From contig NZ_CP048810.1 of assembly GCF_013347965.1 (NCBI RefSeq), forward strand, positions 3,533,501 to 3,597,500: DNA of 64,000 nt, read 5' to 3'. The first letter of the stretch is position 1; every line of letters starts with the position of its first letter. Positions 9,335 to 19,518 of this stretch are shown piece after piece. Source of the DNA: Pseudomonas bijieensis (GTDB lineage: Bacteria > Pseudomonadota > Gammaproteobacteria > Pseudomonadales > Pseudomonadaceae). The position numbers were made by a program, and so were the translations under genes. The notes below the pieces were generated by a model. It made no database searches. It was not told the origin of the DNA and worked only from the letters and a program-made list of their open reading frames with translations.

Positions 9335-9943
9335 TCACAGCGACGTGAAGTCGATCGCCTGGTACAAATCGGCGCCAATGCCGGCAAAACTCAACAGCGC
9401 CGGCAACTGCTGGGCAAACCCTTGGAAACTGTGGTCGCCGCCGGCCTGGATGCGCAAGGCACAGGCGCGGTAATACTGCTGGGCGTGGCGATAATCCAGC
9501 GTTTCGTCACCGGTTTGCAACCATACCTGAAACCGCTGCGGATCCCGGGGCGCCGGCACTTCCAGTTCGGCCAAGGCCGTGACGTGGTCGTGGGTCAATT
9601 CCCAGGTTTCGTCGGTGTACAAATTCTTCTGCGTGCCCAGGTAACCGTCAAACATCCGATGGGGGCTGACGGCAGGGTTGATCAACAGGGCCTTGAGGCC
9701 GTGGCGCTCGGCCAAGTGAGTCGCATAGTAGCCGCCGAGCGAGCTGCCGACCAGCAGCGGCCGTCCCAGTTGTGTAATCGCCTGCTCCAGCTGACCGATG
9801 GCCTGGCGGGGGTGGTGGTGCAAGGCGGGCACCTGTAATTGGTCGCTCAGGCCGAGGCGGGCCATTACCTCGGTCAACTGACAGGCCTTGGTCGACGCTG
9901 GGGCGCTGTTGAAGCCATGGATATAGAGGATTGAACCCGACAT
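9335..9943 (-). CDS. yqiA: YqiA-type alpha/beta-hydrolase (esterase)
   Basis: This 202-residue cytoplasmic hydrolase belongs to the YqiA/YcfP family. The opening ILYIHGFNS is the first strand and oxyanion region. The nucleophile elbow GSSLGG places the serine at 68, and GGDHSF near the C-terminus carries the catalytic histidine. It is first in the present yqiA-parE-parC unit. The recalled reference order puts cpdA directly upstream, but here a 2.7-kb repeat/IS island intervenes. Confidence 0.93.
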   Translation of the reverse strand: MSGSILYIHGFNSAPASTKACQLTEVMARLGLSDQLQVPALHHHPRQAIGQLEQAITQLGRPLLVGSSLGGYYATHLAERHGLKALLINPAVSPHRMFDGYLGTQKNLYTDETWELTHDHVTALAELEVPAPRDPQRFQVWLQTGDETLDYRHAQQYYRACALRIQAGGDHSFQGFAQQLPALLSFAGIGADLYQAIDFTSL

Positions 9944-10051
9944 TGCCGACTCCCTGGGTGTTGGGCAAAGGCCGGAGTTTACAGGGAGTTTGTGGGGGTT
10001 TGGGGGATTTGACTGTCTTGTTGTTGCCGATGATCAGTTGATCACGGTGCC

Positions 10052-10078
10052 TGTGGGAGCAAAGCTTGCTCGCGAGGC
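10052..10078. repeat. Single REP element
   Basis: CTGTGGGAGC...GCTCGCGAGGCGG matches the REP core. It lies 26 bases left of the island boundary, without an inverted partner. Confidence 0.75.
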
Positions 10079-10103
10079 GGCCTTATAGCCGGCCGGGATT
10101 TTG

Positions 10104-10162
10104 TTGATTGAGTACATATCCATTGCTGCGGTAACGGCGACTTATGGTTCCGCTCTTACAGC
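10104..10162 (+). repeat. Repeat copy A, left fragment (split by IS)
   Basis: This stretch from TTGATTGAGTAC to CTCTTACAGC is the inverted counterpart of 12763-12821. The repeat resumes after the IS at 11582 with the duplicated bases GCTCTTACAGC. Together with 11582-11860 it forms one ~320-bp repeat copy. Confidence 0.9.
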
Positions 10163-11581
10163 CATCCCTTTCAAGGTCTTTTAGTTTTGGCGGCCTTGAT
10201 TACTCGGTCCGTTGAAACATGTGCATGCACCGCAGTGCCTTGTACCCATGTTTTGGGTTTAGGCACCTTGGGGCCCCGGGGATTTTTCGCAACTTGTTTT
10301 GGTTGGATGTTTCTGGCCAGTTCCAACAAGCGCTGGGCCAGTTTTTCCAGAGGTATGACGGGAAAACATTCCGAGGGCAGCGCAATTTGCAGGCCTTCAT
10401 AACCACTCCGGACCTGAACCGCCAAGTGATAGGTTGAGGCTTCCCAGCCGTCAGGCTGGGAAGCCTGATGGGCTTGCTCGACGCTTCGTTTGAGTACGGC
10501 CAGGACGTTGTAGGCCAACACCGCAGTAGTGAACCCGAGCAATGCAGCCTTTGGGCTACCAAGGGTTTCGATTTCACTTTCCAGGATTGTTTCCAGTCGC
10601 TGGAACATGCCTTCAATGCTCCAGCGGCGGCGATAGAGTTCCGCGATCTGCTGCGCGCTGACGCCTTCAGGCAGGTTGCTCCAGAACATCAAGCTGCTGT
10701 CACCCGAGTCTGTTGGCGAATGAAGCGTCAGTTCGACACGCCGACACTGATAACCGCCTCTGACCTGAATGATCTGCTCACGCACAGTGCCCGCGTCCAC
10801 AGGCACGGGTTCTTGCCAATGACCCTCTTGAATCAAGCGTGGATGCTTGGCTTGTTGACGAATGACAAAGGAGGTTTGGACCTGTTCGCAAGCCTCCATG
10901 ACCGGGAGCGTGCAATAGAGTCGATCAGCCAGCCACACCTGGCCCGGCTCGGCATTGGCCAATAGAGGCAGCACACAAACACGCTCGCTTGCGTAGGCAT
11001 CTTCACATGCCTGCAGGTCGATGACTTGATCCAGGTCGGGGTCGTAGACAACCACCGAAAACCCGGGCCGAGCGGCGCCGCGCTCGTGGCGTAAAGCCCC
11101 CAGTCGTTTCTCAGTGGATGCCAAGTGATTACCGTCCACCACCCGAACCTGCCAACCCGACAACATCGTCGTGCAACCCAACTCCTGATGGTTGGAGCCA
11201 GGCGCTGCGCACAGCCCGTGACCAGGGCGCGCAACAAAGCTGGCTCGGTACGACTGATCTTGTCGTAGAGGGCCGCCAGGCTGACAGGAAGATCTTCCAG
11301 TTGCCGCGCGGCGGCGTGAAGGGACGGCTTCAAGCCCAATGAAACAAGGGACATCAGCTTGATGATGGTCGAGAACAGTAGCTCACGAGAATACTGCCGT
11401 TGCCGATGTTCTTCGAAGACCTGATCGACCCACTCAGGGGCAATAGCGTGCTCCAACGCCAATTTGGCCATAACGCTGGCAGGTGCTTTTTTCTCGAAAC
11501 GCTCCAGAACATCGGCCCACATCGTTCGGGTATCCCTGATAGAAACTTCAGGGGATTTTACCTAAGACCTTGAAAGGGATG
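10163..11581 (-). mobile_element. IS4-type insertion sequence, 1,419 bp
   Basis: The ends are perfect 18-bp inverted repeats: CATCCCTTTCAAGGTCTT at 10163-10180 and its complement at 11564-11581. An 11-bp direct repeat GCTCTTACAGC flanks it (10152-10162 and 11582-11592), as expected of a target-site duplication. The undisrupted target is visible in repeat copy B (12763-12821). The element carries one DDE transposase on the minus strand, whose TGA stop lies inside the left inverted repeat. The perfect ends and duplication suggest recent insertion. Confidence 0.95.
10171..11522 (-). pseudogene. IS4-family transposase, frameshifted
   Basis: Two overlapping frames together make one IS4-type transposase. 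The N-terminal part runs from ATG at 11522 (MWADVLERFEKK) to about 11190. The catalytic part continues in another frame to 10171. The catalytic part holds the DDE residues: VVDGNH, WLADRLYC and the YRRRW...EGMFQRLE signature. At about 11188-11195 the codons read ACC ATC AGG AGT. One extra base before AGG would restore ATC CAG GAG TTG. No slippery heptamer is visible, so a one-base deletion or a sequencing error is more likely than programmed frameshifting. Confidence 0.85.
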
Positions 11582-11860
11582 GCTCTTACAGCGGGTCACT
11601 TTCGAAAAGCCCGGAAGCCGGCCCAGTCGAAAGTAACCAAAGCGCTCCTGCCCCACCACTCGGCACCTCGCCTAGGCTCGGTATGCCCTCACTCCGGCAT
11701 TGCTCCGTGGGCCCGCCGCGAAGGGCCATCCATGGCCCAGCGCGGCTATCCCGGCATCCATGCCGGGATGCCCACTACGCAATGCCTGCGTTCGGCCAGC
11801 GTGGTTAACGGGGCGCCGAGATCAACGTCCACCATGAGGCGGCCTAGTAGCCGACCTGGT
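11582..11860 (+). repeat. Repeat copy A, right part
   Basis: This is the main body of repeat copy A after the IS. It is near-identical to the reverse complement of 12511-12762, but has about 13 bases (CCCGGAAGCCGGC region) that copy B lacks. It contains two strong palindromes: GGGCCAT-CC-ATGGCCC (11723-11738) and ATCCCGGCAT-CC-ATGCCGGGAT (11748-11769). Open frames through it are not convincing genes. Confidence 0.9.
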
Positions 11861-11883
11861 TCTTGGTGAGACCGCGTTTCTCC

Positions 11884-11910
11884 TGTGGGAGCGGGCTTGC
11901 TCGCGAATGC
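11884..11910. repeat. Single REP element
   Basis: TGTGGGAGCGGGCTTGCTCGCGAATG matches the REP core and lies just outside repeat copy A. About 70 bases of unremarkable sequence separate it from the DUF6124 stop codon. Confidence 0.75.
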
Positions 11911-11978
11911 GTCGGATCAGCCAACATCAATGTGGAATGACACCCCCAAGTGCCCCCACACAATGCTCGTGCTCGACG

Positions 11979-12335
11979 CTAGCGCGGATCGACGATGTCC
12001 AACGCCCGGTTCGCCAATAGCTCACTGAGCTCGATCATCTGCTGGACTCCCAGGGCGAAATGCCGACGCGAGCCTTCCAGGTCGAAGGTCAGGTCGCCGA
12101 GCATGGCGTTGGCGGAGGCCAGGGTTTCGCTGAGGTTGGCTAGGAGGGTTTCGGTGTCTGCGCTCTCCGCGACGGAGAACAATTGGCTTGAGGGTTGTTT
12201 CTTCTTGGGTTGGGGCTTGGGGTCGAGGTAATGGTCGATGGCGCGCTTGGCGGCTTCATCAAGCATTGGGGGAATCTGGCTGGCTTCGGGAGAAATGGAA
12301 TCTTTTTTTGTTGGCCCAGAGTTACTTTCAGACAT
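11979..12335 (-). CDS. DUF6124 family small protein
   Basis: This 118-residue protein has a disordered, Lys/Pro-rich N-terminus and a helical C-terminal half reading DTETLLANLSETLASANAM and EGSRRHFALGVQQMIEL. This is the pattern of the Pseudomonas DUF6124 family, which has no known function. ATG at 12335 is preceded by GGAG at good spacing. Its leader carries two adjacent hairpins (12377-12410). The gene is the only intact cargo between the two inverted repeat copies. Confidence 0.85.
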   Translation of the reverse strand: MSESNSGPTKKDSISPEASQIPPMLDEAAKRAIDHYLDPKPQPKKKQPSSQLFSVAESADTETLLANLSETLASANAMLGDLTFDLEGSRRHFALGVQQMIELSELLANRALDIVDPR

Positions 12336-12376
12336 GTTGAGCGCTCCATTAGGATTGAAATAACGCCCCCTACTTT

Positions 12377-12410
12377 CGGGTTTCCAGACCCGGCCGCTGA
12401 GTTTTCAGCG
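12377..12410 (-). promoter_or_regulatory. Tandem hairpins in the DUF6124 leader
   Basis: On the minus strand, CGCTGA-AAAC-TCAGCG (12410-12395) is followed after two bases by CGGGT-CTGGAA-ACCCG (12392-12377). Both stems are perfect, and the second loop exposes GGA. They lie about 40-75 bases before the DUF6124 start codon. Loop-exposed GGA is what RsmA/CsrA proteins bind; that role is an inference. Confidence 0.5.
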
Positions 12411-12510
12411 ACAGAAAAAGGTTAGCGACAGCCCTTCCCACCCGGCAACCGCCAGAGCTCGTCGGAAAAATCTAATGCAGCCCGGAGGGGTGTCCGACCA
12501 TTCCCACAAA

Positions 12511-12821
12511 CCCTGGTCGGCTGTCAGGCCGCCTCGCGGTGGACGTAGATTTTGGCGCCCCGTTAACCACGATGGCCGAACGCAGGCATTGTGGAGTGGG
12601 CATCCCGGCATGGATGCCGGGATAGCCGCGCTGGGCCATGGATGGCCCTTCGCGGCGGGCCCACGGAGCAATGCCGGAGTGAGGGCATGCCGAGCCTAGG
12701 CGAGGCACCGAGTGGTGGGGCAGGAGCGCTTTGGTTACTTTCGCGCTTTTCGAAAGTGACCCGCTGTAAGAGCGGAACCATAAGTGGCCGTTACCGCAGC
12801 AACGGATATGTACTCAATCAA
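12511..12821 (-). repeat. Repeat copy B (intact, inverted relative to A)
   Basis: This ~311-bp copy is in the opposite orientation to copy A and uninterrupted. It ends with GTACTCAATCAA at 12821, three bases before the cpdA stop codon. It has the same internal palindromes as copy A, and reveals the original sequence of the IS target site. The outer ends of A and B face away from each other, giving the island terminal inverted repeats. Confidence 0.9.
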
Positions 12822-12824
12822 AAC

Positions 12825-13640
12825 TCAGTAACCGTTGGACTCATAGTCCGGGGTAAACGCAAACCCAACCACCCGCTCAACCCCCGTCTCCAACCGCCCA
12901 TCCGGCCAAAGCCGCAACCACCGATACCCCGGCGCCTGCGAGCCCACCGCAAAATCCTCACTCCCCGGCTCAAACTGAATACAGGTCGAAGGCGAAGCCA
13001 ACAAACGAACCCCCTCCCGCACCCGATCAACCTCCTGATGCACATGCCCCCACAGCACAGCACGCACCTGAGGAAACCGATCCAACACCGCAAACAACGC
13101 CTCCGGATTACGCAACCCAATCGGCTCCATCCACACACACCCAACCGACACCGGATGATGATGCAGACAAACAAGGTGATGCCGCTCCGGCGCCTCACTC
13201 AAGGCATTGGCCAACAGAATCAACTGCTCCTCGGCCAAAAAACCCGGCACCGACCCGGGCACGGCGGAGTCGAGCATCGTCACCCGCCAATTGCCAATGT
13301 CCACCACCGGATCGAGCAACGTGCTCTTGACCGCCGCCTCGAGCATCACCTGCGGCTCATCATGGTTACCGGGAATCCAGCGCGCCGGAGCCTCGATTAG
13401 TCCACTCAACTGCCGAAACGCTTCATAGGATTCCAGCGTCCCGTCCTGGGACAAATCCCCAGTGGCAAGCATCAGGTCGATGTCGGGCTGCTGCTTGAGC
13501 ACCAGGTCAATGACCGCCCGCAAACTGTCACGGGTGTTCATGCCCAGCAACGAAGCATCGGCCTCGGCGAACAAATGGCTATCGGACAGTTGGACCAACA
13601 ACGCCGCATCGGCAGTGGTCAGGCTGGATACGCTCGGCAA
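12825..13640 (-). CDS. cpdA: 3',5'-cyclic-AMP phosphodiesterase CpdA
   Basis: CpdA hydrolyses cAMP and so tunes Vfr/CRP signalling. The calcineurin-like metallophosphatase motifs are in order: LSDSHLF (D-x-H), ATGDLSQDG, PGNHDE, LHHHPV and GHVHQE. The start chosen is TTG at 13640 (LPSVSSLTT), because GGGAGAGAG lies five bases upstream. The frame is open to another TTG at 13661. That gives 271 residues, normal for the family. It follows nudF and DUF1249 on the same strand. Repeat copy B abuts its 3' end without altering the typical ending (SNGY). Confidence 0.93.
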   Translation of the reverse strand: MPSVSSLTTADAALLVQLSDSHLFAEADASLLGMNTRDSLRAVIDLVLKQQPDIDLMLATGDLSQDGTLESYEAFRQLSGLIEAPARWIPGNHDEPQVMLEAAVKSTLLDPVVDIGNWRVTMLDSAVPGSVPGFLAEEQLILLANALSEAPERHHLVCLHHHPVSVGCVWMEPIGLRNPEALFAVLDRFPQVRAVLWGHVHQEVDRVREGVRLLASPSTCIQFEPGSEDFAVGSQAPGYRWLRLWPDGRLETGVERVVGFAFTPDYESNGY

Positions 13641-13739
13641 ATCGCTCTCTCCCAGGCGCAATCACGCCGTTGCATGAAGCCGCAATTATGCTGGGGGACG
13701 ATCGAAAGGGGAAACCCGCGAACCGGAACCGGTTCACAA

Positions 13740-14192
13740 CTACCGAACGACTTCGAACTCGTGACCCAACGCCAGGCAATGACTCAGCCATTCACCCAAA
13801 AACAGATTCAACTGGGCTTTTTCGTCCGGCTGGTGCATTGACGCATTGGGGTAAGGATAGATGCCACGAAAGCGTCGTGCATGTTCAGCGCTCACGACTT
13901 CGGCCATGCGCGCATCGTGATAGACCTGCACTTCCAGTTGCGGCACCGGCAACCAGGGCAGGCTGTGTTCCTGGCGCACCTGCAAGGTGGTGGTGTAGGG
14001 ACAGGTCTGCAATACCTCGAGGGCCAGCACGCCGAGCATCTGGTCGCCGTGGGTCACGGCGATGCGCCGTGGCGCCGGGTCGTTGCGCATGTCCGGCAAC
14101 AGGCGCATCAGGCGGGCGTAGTTGGCCTCGCAGGCGGCCTGCAGCCCCACCAGATCGACGCGATAACGATCGCGCAGCTTGTTCAGGACCAT
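13740..14192 (-). CDS. DUF1249 family protein
   Basis: This 150-residue cytoplasmic protein of unknown function is the DUF1249 (YqiB-type) member that travels with nudF and cpdA. It begins MVLNKLRDRYRVDL and contains ANYARLMRLLPDMR and YPYPNASMHQPDEK stretches characteristic of the family. The ATG at 14192 lies inside the end of nudF (10-base overlap), so the two are probably translated together. About 100 bases separate it from cpdA. Confidence 0.88.
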   Translation of the reverse strand: MVLNKLRDRYRVDLVGLQAACEANYARLMRLLPDMRNDPAPRRIAVTHGDQMLGVLALEVLQTCPYTTTLQVRQEHSLPWLPVPQLEVQVYHDARMAEVVSAEHARRFRGIYPYPNASMHQPDEKAQLNLFLGEWLSHCLALGHEFEVVR

Positions 14193-14800
14193 AGCCCCCT
14201 CACTTCATCGCGATTCAAGGCCAGCCATTGCAAGGCAATGATGCTGGCCGCGTTGCAGATACGTCCGTCGCGCACCGCCTGCAAGGCATCTTCGAAAGCC
14301 CAGACCTTCACCCGAATGTCTTCAGCTTCCTCCTCCAGGCCATGCAGGCCTCCGGCCCCCGTGCTGTCGCAACGCCCCAGGTACAAATGTACGAATTCAT
14401 CACTGCCGCCCGGCGATGGAAAATACTTGGTCATCGGCCAGAGCGCAGCGAAGACAAGCCCAGCTTCCTCCTGCGCCTCACGATGAGCAACTTCTTCCGG
14501 CTGCTCGTCCTTGTCGATCAGGCCGGCCACCAGTTCAACCAGCCAAGGGTTGGTCGTCTTGCCTATGGCGCCCACGCGAAACTGTTCGATCAACACCACT
14601 TCATCGCGCTGCGGGTCGTAGGGCAACACGCACACCGCGTCATGGCGTACGAACAGTTCACGGTTGATTTCACGGCTCATGCCACCGGCAAACAACTCGT
14701 GGCGCAGGACGAGGCGATCGAGCTTGTAGAAACCCTTGAAGCAGGTTTCACGCTTGACGATGTCCACGGTGCTGGGTGCGGCGTTGGCGAAGTCGGTCAT
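14183..14800 (-). CDS. nudF: ADP-ribose pyrophosphatase (Nudix hydrolase)
   Basis: NudF splits ADP-ribose to AMP and ribose 5-phosphate. The Nudix box is complete: GLIDKDEQPEEVAH followed by REAQEEAGL, with the metal-binding glutamates. The 205-residue length is normal. ATG at 14800 (MTDFANAAPSTV) has GAGGA a few bases upstream and is preferred over the longer frame to 14839. It heads the nudF-DUF1249-cpdA set on this strand. Confidence 0.95.
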   Translation of the reverse strand: MTDFANAAPSTVDIVKRETCFKGFYKLDRLVLRHELFAGGMSREINRELFVRHDAVCVLPYDPQRDEVVLIEQFRVGAIGKTTNPWLVELVAGLIDKDEQPEEVAHREAQEEAGLVFAALWPMTKYFPSPGGSDEFVHLYLGRCDSTGAGGLHGLEEEAEDIRVKVWAFEDALQAVRDGRICNAASIIALQWLALNRDEVRGLWS

Positions 14801-15014
14801 GACAATCCTCGTGTGCAGTGAATCAATACGAGGTTCCAACCTCGGCTTCGCGCCATCCTAACGCGCCCGTACCCTTTGATGCAGCCCCTTTCCACTCATC
14901 GGGATGGACGGCAGAAGGTGAAAGAACTCTAATGAGCTTAGTGGCGAACTGATTGTCCTGCTGGCAGTCGAAGCGGGTAACTTTTCGCCTTTCCCTGTTC
15001 CATGAAGGACGCCC

Positions 15015-15761
15015 ATGTCGCTTTTCAAAACTGCCTCCGTGGCCGCCATTGCCCTGACCCTGGGCGCTTGCCAAAGCCTGTTCCAACCCAACTACCGCGC
15101 CCCGCTGGAAACCACCCGCGATGCCTCGGAACAACTGCAACAAGGTTGCGCCAGCGCCGACTGCCCATTGGTAAACATCGACACCTTGCACTTCCCCACC
15201 GAACCGGTCCTGGACGGCATTATCGAAAAACGCCTGTTGGAACTGACCCGCACCACCCCGGGCGCCCCCGTGGCACCGACGCTGGCCGCCTATCGCGAGC
15301 AGTTTTTGCGCAGCGCCGCACCGCGTAACAGCAGCTATTTGCAAGCCAAGGTACGTGAGCAACATGACGGCCTGGTGATCATCGAACTGTCCAGCTACCT
15401 GGACACCGGCGGCGCCCACGGCACGCCGGGGCGCGGCTTCATCAACTATTCGCGCCAGCAACACAAGGTGCTGACACTGTCGGACATGCTGCTGCCGGGC
15501 CAGGAAGAAGCCTTCTGGAAAGCCGCGCAGGTCGCTCACAACAGTTGGCTGATCAGCACCAAGCTGGATCAGGAACCCGATTTCCTGAAACAGTGGTCCT
15601 TCCAGAAAACCCCACACGTGGCGCTGACCTACGGCGGTGTGATCCTCAAGTACGAAGTGAGCACCATTGCGCCCTACGCCCTGGGCCACATCGAATTGAA
15701 GATCGCTTACCCGCGCCTCAATGGCATTCTCAAGCCCGAGCTGTTTCCTGGCCGTAGCTAA
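15015..15761 (+). CDS. RsiV/DUF3298-type lipoprotein
   Basis: This 248-residue lipoprotein has a short signal peptide ending in LGAC (Cys19). The rest has the DUF3298/RsiV layout: an N-terminal beta domain, the motif YLDTGGAHGTPG, and a C-terminal YGGVILKYEVSTIAPYALG region. In Gram-positive RsiV this fold senses lysozyme; the role in Pseudomonas is not known and no sigma factor gene is adjacent. AGGAC precedes the ATG. Its 3' end overlaps the convergent permease gene by 32 bases. Confidence 0.85.
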   Translation: MSLFKTASVAAIALTLGACQSLFQPNYRAPLETTRDASEQLQQGCASADCPLVNIDTLHFPTEPVLDGIIEKRLLELTRTTPGAPVAPTLAAYREQFLRSAAPRNSSYLQAKVREQHDGLVIIELSSYLDTGGAHGTPGRGFINYSRQQHKVLTLSDMLLPGQEEAFWKAAQVAHNSWLISTKLDQEPDFLKQWSFQKTPHVALTYGGVILKYEVSTIAPYALGHIELKIAYPRLNGILKPELFPGRS

Positions 15762-17022
15762 AGGCCCGGCCCAGCAACAGCTGCAGCAACCCTGCCAGGA
15801 TCAGCGACGGCAGGGTTGCGCCGATGTCCGGATAGAAGTTCGCCAGTAGGTGATAAGTGCTCACCCCGCCCAGCCAGGCCAACAGTGCCGGCCAGCGCAA
15901 CGCGGCTGACAGCACCTGGCTACGGCGTTTGCGCAGGATGAAGTGGTCCACCAGCACCACGCCGAACAGCGGTGCGAACACCGAGCCGATCAGCAACAGG
16001 AAGTTCTGGTATTGCGCCAACGGCGCGAAGCAGGCGATCAAGGTGCAGATGACGCCAATCGCCAAGGCCAGGTGTTCGACTTTCAGCCCCGACAGCATGC
16101 CACTGGACACCGCCGCCGAGTGAATGTCAGCGAAGGCATTTTCCGACTCATCCAGCAAAATCAAAAGCAGTGGAATCCCCAACCCGGCGCCCGCCAGGGC
16201 CAGCAGCAGCGCATTGACTTCGCCGCTTGGCGCAAACGCCAGGGTGTAGGCCACGCCCAGGCTCATCAGCCAGAAATTACCGATGAAGAACCCCAGCGCG
16301 GTACCGCCAAAGACATTCTTGGCGCGTTTACCGAAGCGCGAATAGTCGGCGATCAGCGGCAGCCACGACAGCGGCATCGCAATGGCGATGTCAAACCCCA
16401 CCGCCAGCGGCATCGAGCCGTCACCCGCCTGGGCCCACAGCGCGGCCAGGTCAGCCTTGGCGAACAGGTTCCAGGTCAGCCAGATGCATGCCGCCAGCAA
16501 CAGCCAGATACCCCACTTGCGCAAAACCTTCCGTACGAAGGTCAGCGGTCCACTGACCGCGAGCAAGGTCGCCAGGGCGCCAAAGAACAGCGTCCACAGC
16601 AGTGGATTGGCCCCCAGGCTACCTTCACTGAAAGCCCGGGCGCCGAGCAGGCTGGCGGCGTCACGCATGACAATGATTTCGAATGAACCCCAGCCGATCA
16701 GCTGCAGCAGGTTCAACACCGCCGGCACGCTCGCGCCCTTGCCGCCAAGGCTGATCTTGAGGGCGGCCATGGCCGACAGGCCAGTGTCGCTGCCGATCAC
16801 CCCGACGGCCGCCAGCAGCAGGACGCCCACCAGCGTGCCGAGGAAAATCGCCAGCAGCGCACCACTCAGGCCCAGGCCCGGCGCGAGCAAGGCGCCGACC
16901 TGCAAGACCATCAGGCCGATGCCGAGGGAGAACCACAGGGAAAACAGGTCGCGAGCGCCGAAGACGCGTTTGTCCAGGGGGACGGCGGTGTCTGGGGAGT
17001 AGGTGCTGGGTTGGATGTTCAA
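15730..17022 (-). CDS. cytX: CytX-type NCS1 permease, probable hydroxymethylpyrimidine transporter
   Basis: This 430-residue integral membrane protein has about 12 hydrophobic helices and the NCS1 (purine-cytosine permease) pattern, including WLPLIADYSRFGK and FGVVLVDHFILRKR. The CytX branch is tied to thiamine synthesis, and this gene lies directly downstream of thiC on the same strand. Uptake of the HMP precursor is therefore the likely role. The start is TTG at 17022 (LNIQPSTYS); no clear Shine-Dalgarno is visible. A REPIN sits between it and thiC, so read-through from the thiC riboswitch promoter is possible. Confidence 0.85.
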   Translation of the reverse strand: MNIQPSTYSPDTAVPLDKRVFGARDLFSLWFSLGIGLMVLQVGALLAPGLGLSGALLAIFLGTLVGVLLLAAVGVIGSDTGLSAMAALKISLGGKGASVPAVLNLLQLIGWGSFEIIVMRDAASLLGARAFSEGSLGANPLLWTLFFGALATLLAVSGPLTFVRKVLRKWGIWLLLAACIWLTWNLFAKADLAALWAQAGDGSMPLAVGFDIAIAMPLSWLPLIADYSRFGKRAKNVFGGTALGFFIGNFWLMSLGVAYTLAFAPSGEVNALLLALAGAGLGIPLLLILLDESENAFADIHSAAVSSGMLSGLKVEHLALAIGVICTLIACFAPLAQYQNFLLLIGSVFAPLFGVVLVDHFILRKRRSQVLSAALRWPALLAWLGGVSTYHLLANFYPDIGATLPSLILAGLLQLLLGRAFSYGQETARA

Positions 17023-17066
17023 GAGTTGTTATCTCAGAGGAATATTTGTTGTTCTATCGATCGCTT

Positions 17067-17160
17067 TCGCGAGCAGGCTCGCTCCCACAAGGGACTTGCG
17101 GCGAACACGAGATGGGTGAACGACCGAGATCCATTGTGGGAGCGAGCCTGCTCGCGAAGG
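17067..17160. repeat. REPIN between thiC and cytX
   Basis: Inverted REP cores lie at 17067-17089 and 17135-17160, in the gap between two genes on the same strand. Such a structure may slow 3' decay of the thiC message. Confidence 0.9.
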
Positions 17161-17181
17161 CGGCGGTGAAAACACCGCCGC
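17160..17181 (-). terminator. Strong hairpin after thiC, weak terminator
   Basis: GCGGCGGTG and CACCGCCGC form a 9-bp stem with a 4-base loop just after the thiC stop. No U-run follows on the minus strand, so it may stabilise the 3' end rather than terminate. Confidence 0.4.
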
Positions 17182-17193
17182 CCACAGCTCACA

Positions 17194-19356
<2,163 letters not shown>

Positions 19357-19518
19357 AAGAACCCGGCCAGTCTAGACACAACTACCAGAGAACGCCATCG
19401 CCAGGGCAAAAGGCGTGATGAATGGCGCATATACAGGATTGTTGCCGTGCCATCGCGCAACTACACTCGCTACGCCGCGCCTCTTGTGCGCACTCATCCG
19501 TGAAATAGGGATCGCCTC

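Noticed and set aside
7895..9838. 647-codon plus-strand open frame across parE and yqiA
   Set aside because: It crosses two well-supported minus-strand genes and their gap; no homology pattern seen.
11185..11200. Programmed ribosomal frameshift in the IS transposase
   Set aside because: No slippery heptamer or downstream structure is visible, and IS4-family elements normally encode a single frame.
12591..13400. 269-codon plus-strand open frame over repeat B and cpdA
   Set aside because: It runs through non-coding repeat sequence and antisense to cpdA, whose metallophosphatase motifs are clear.
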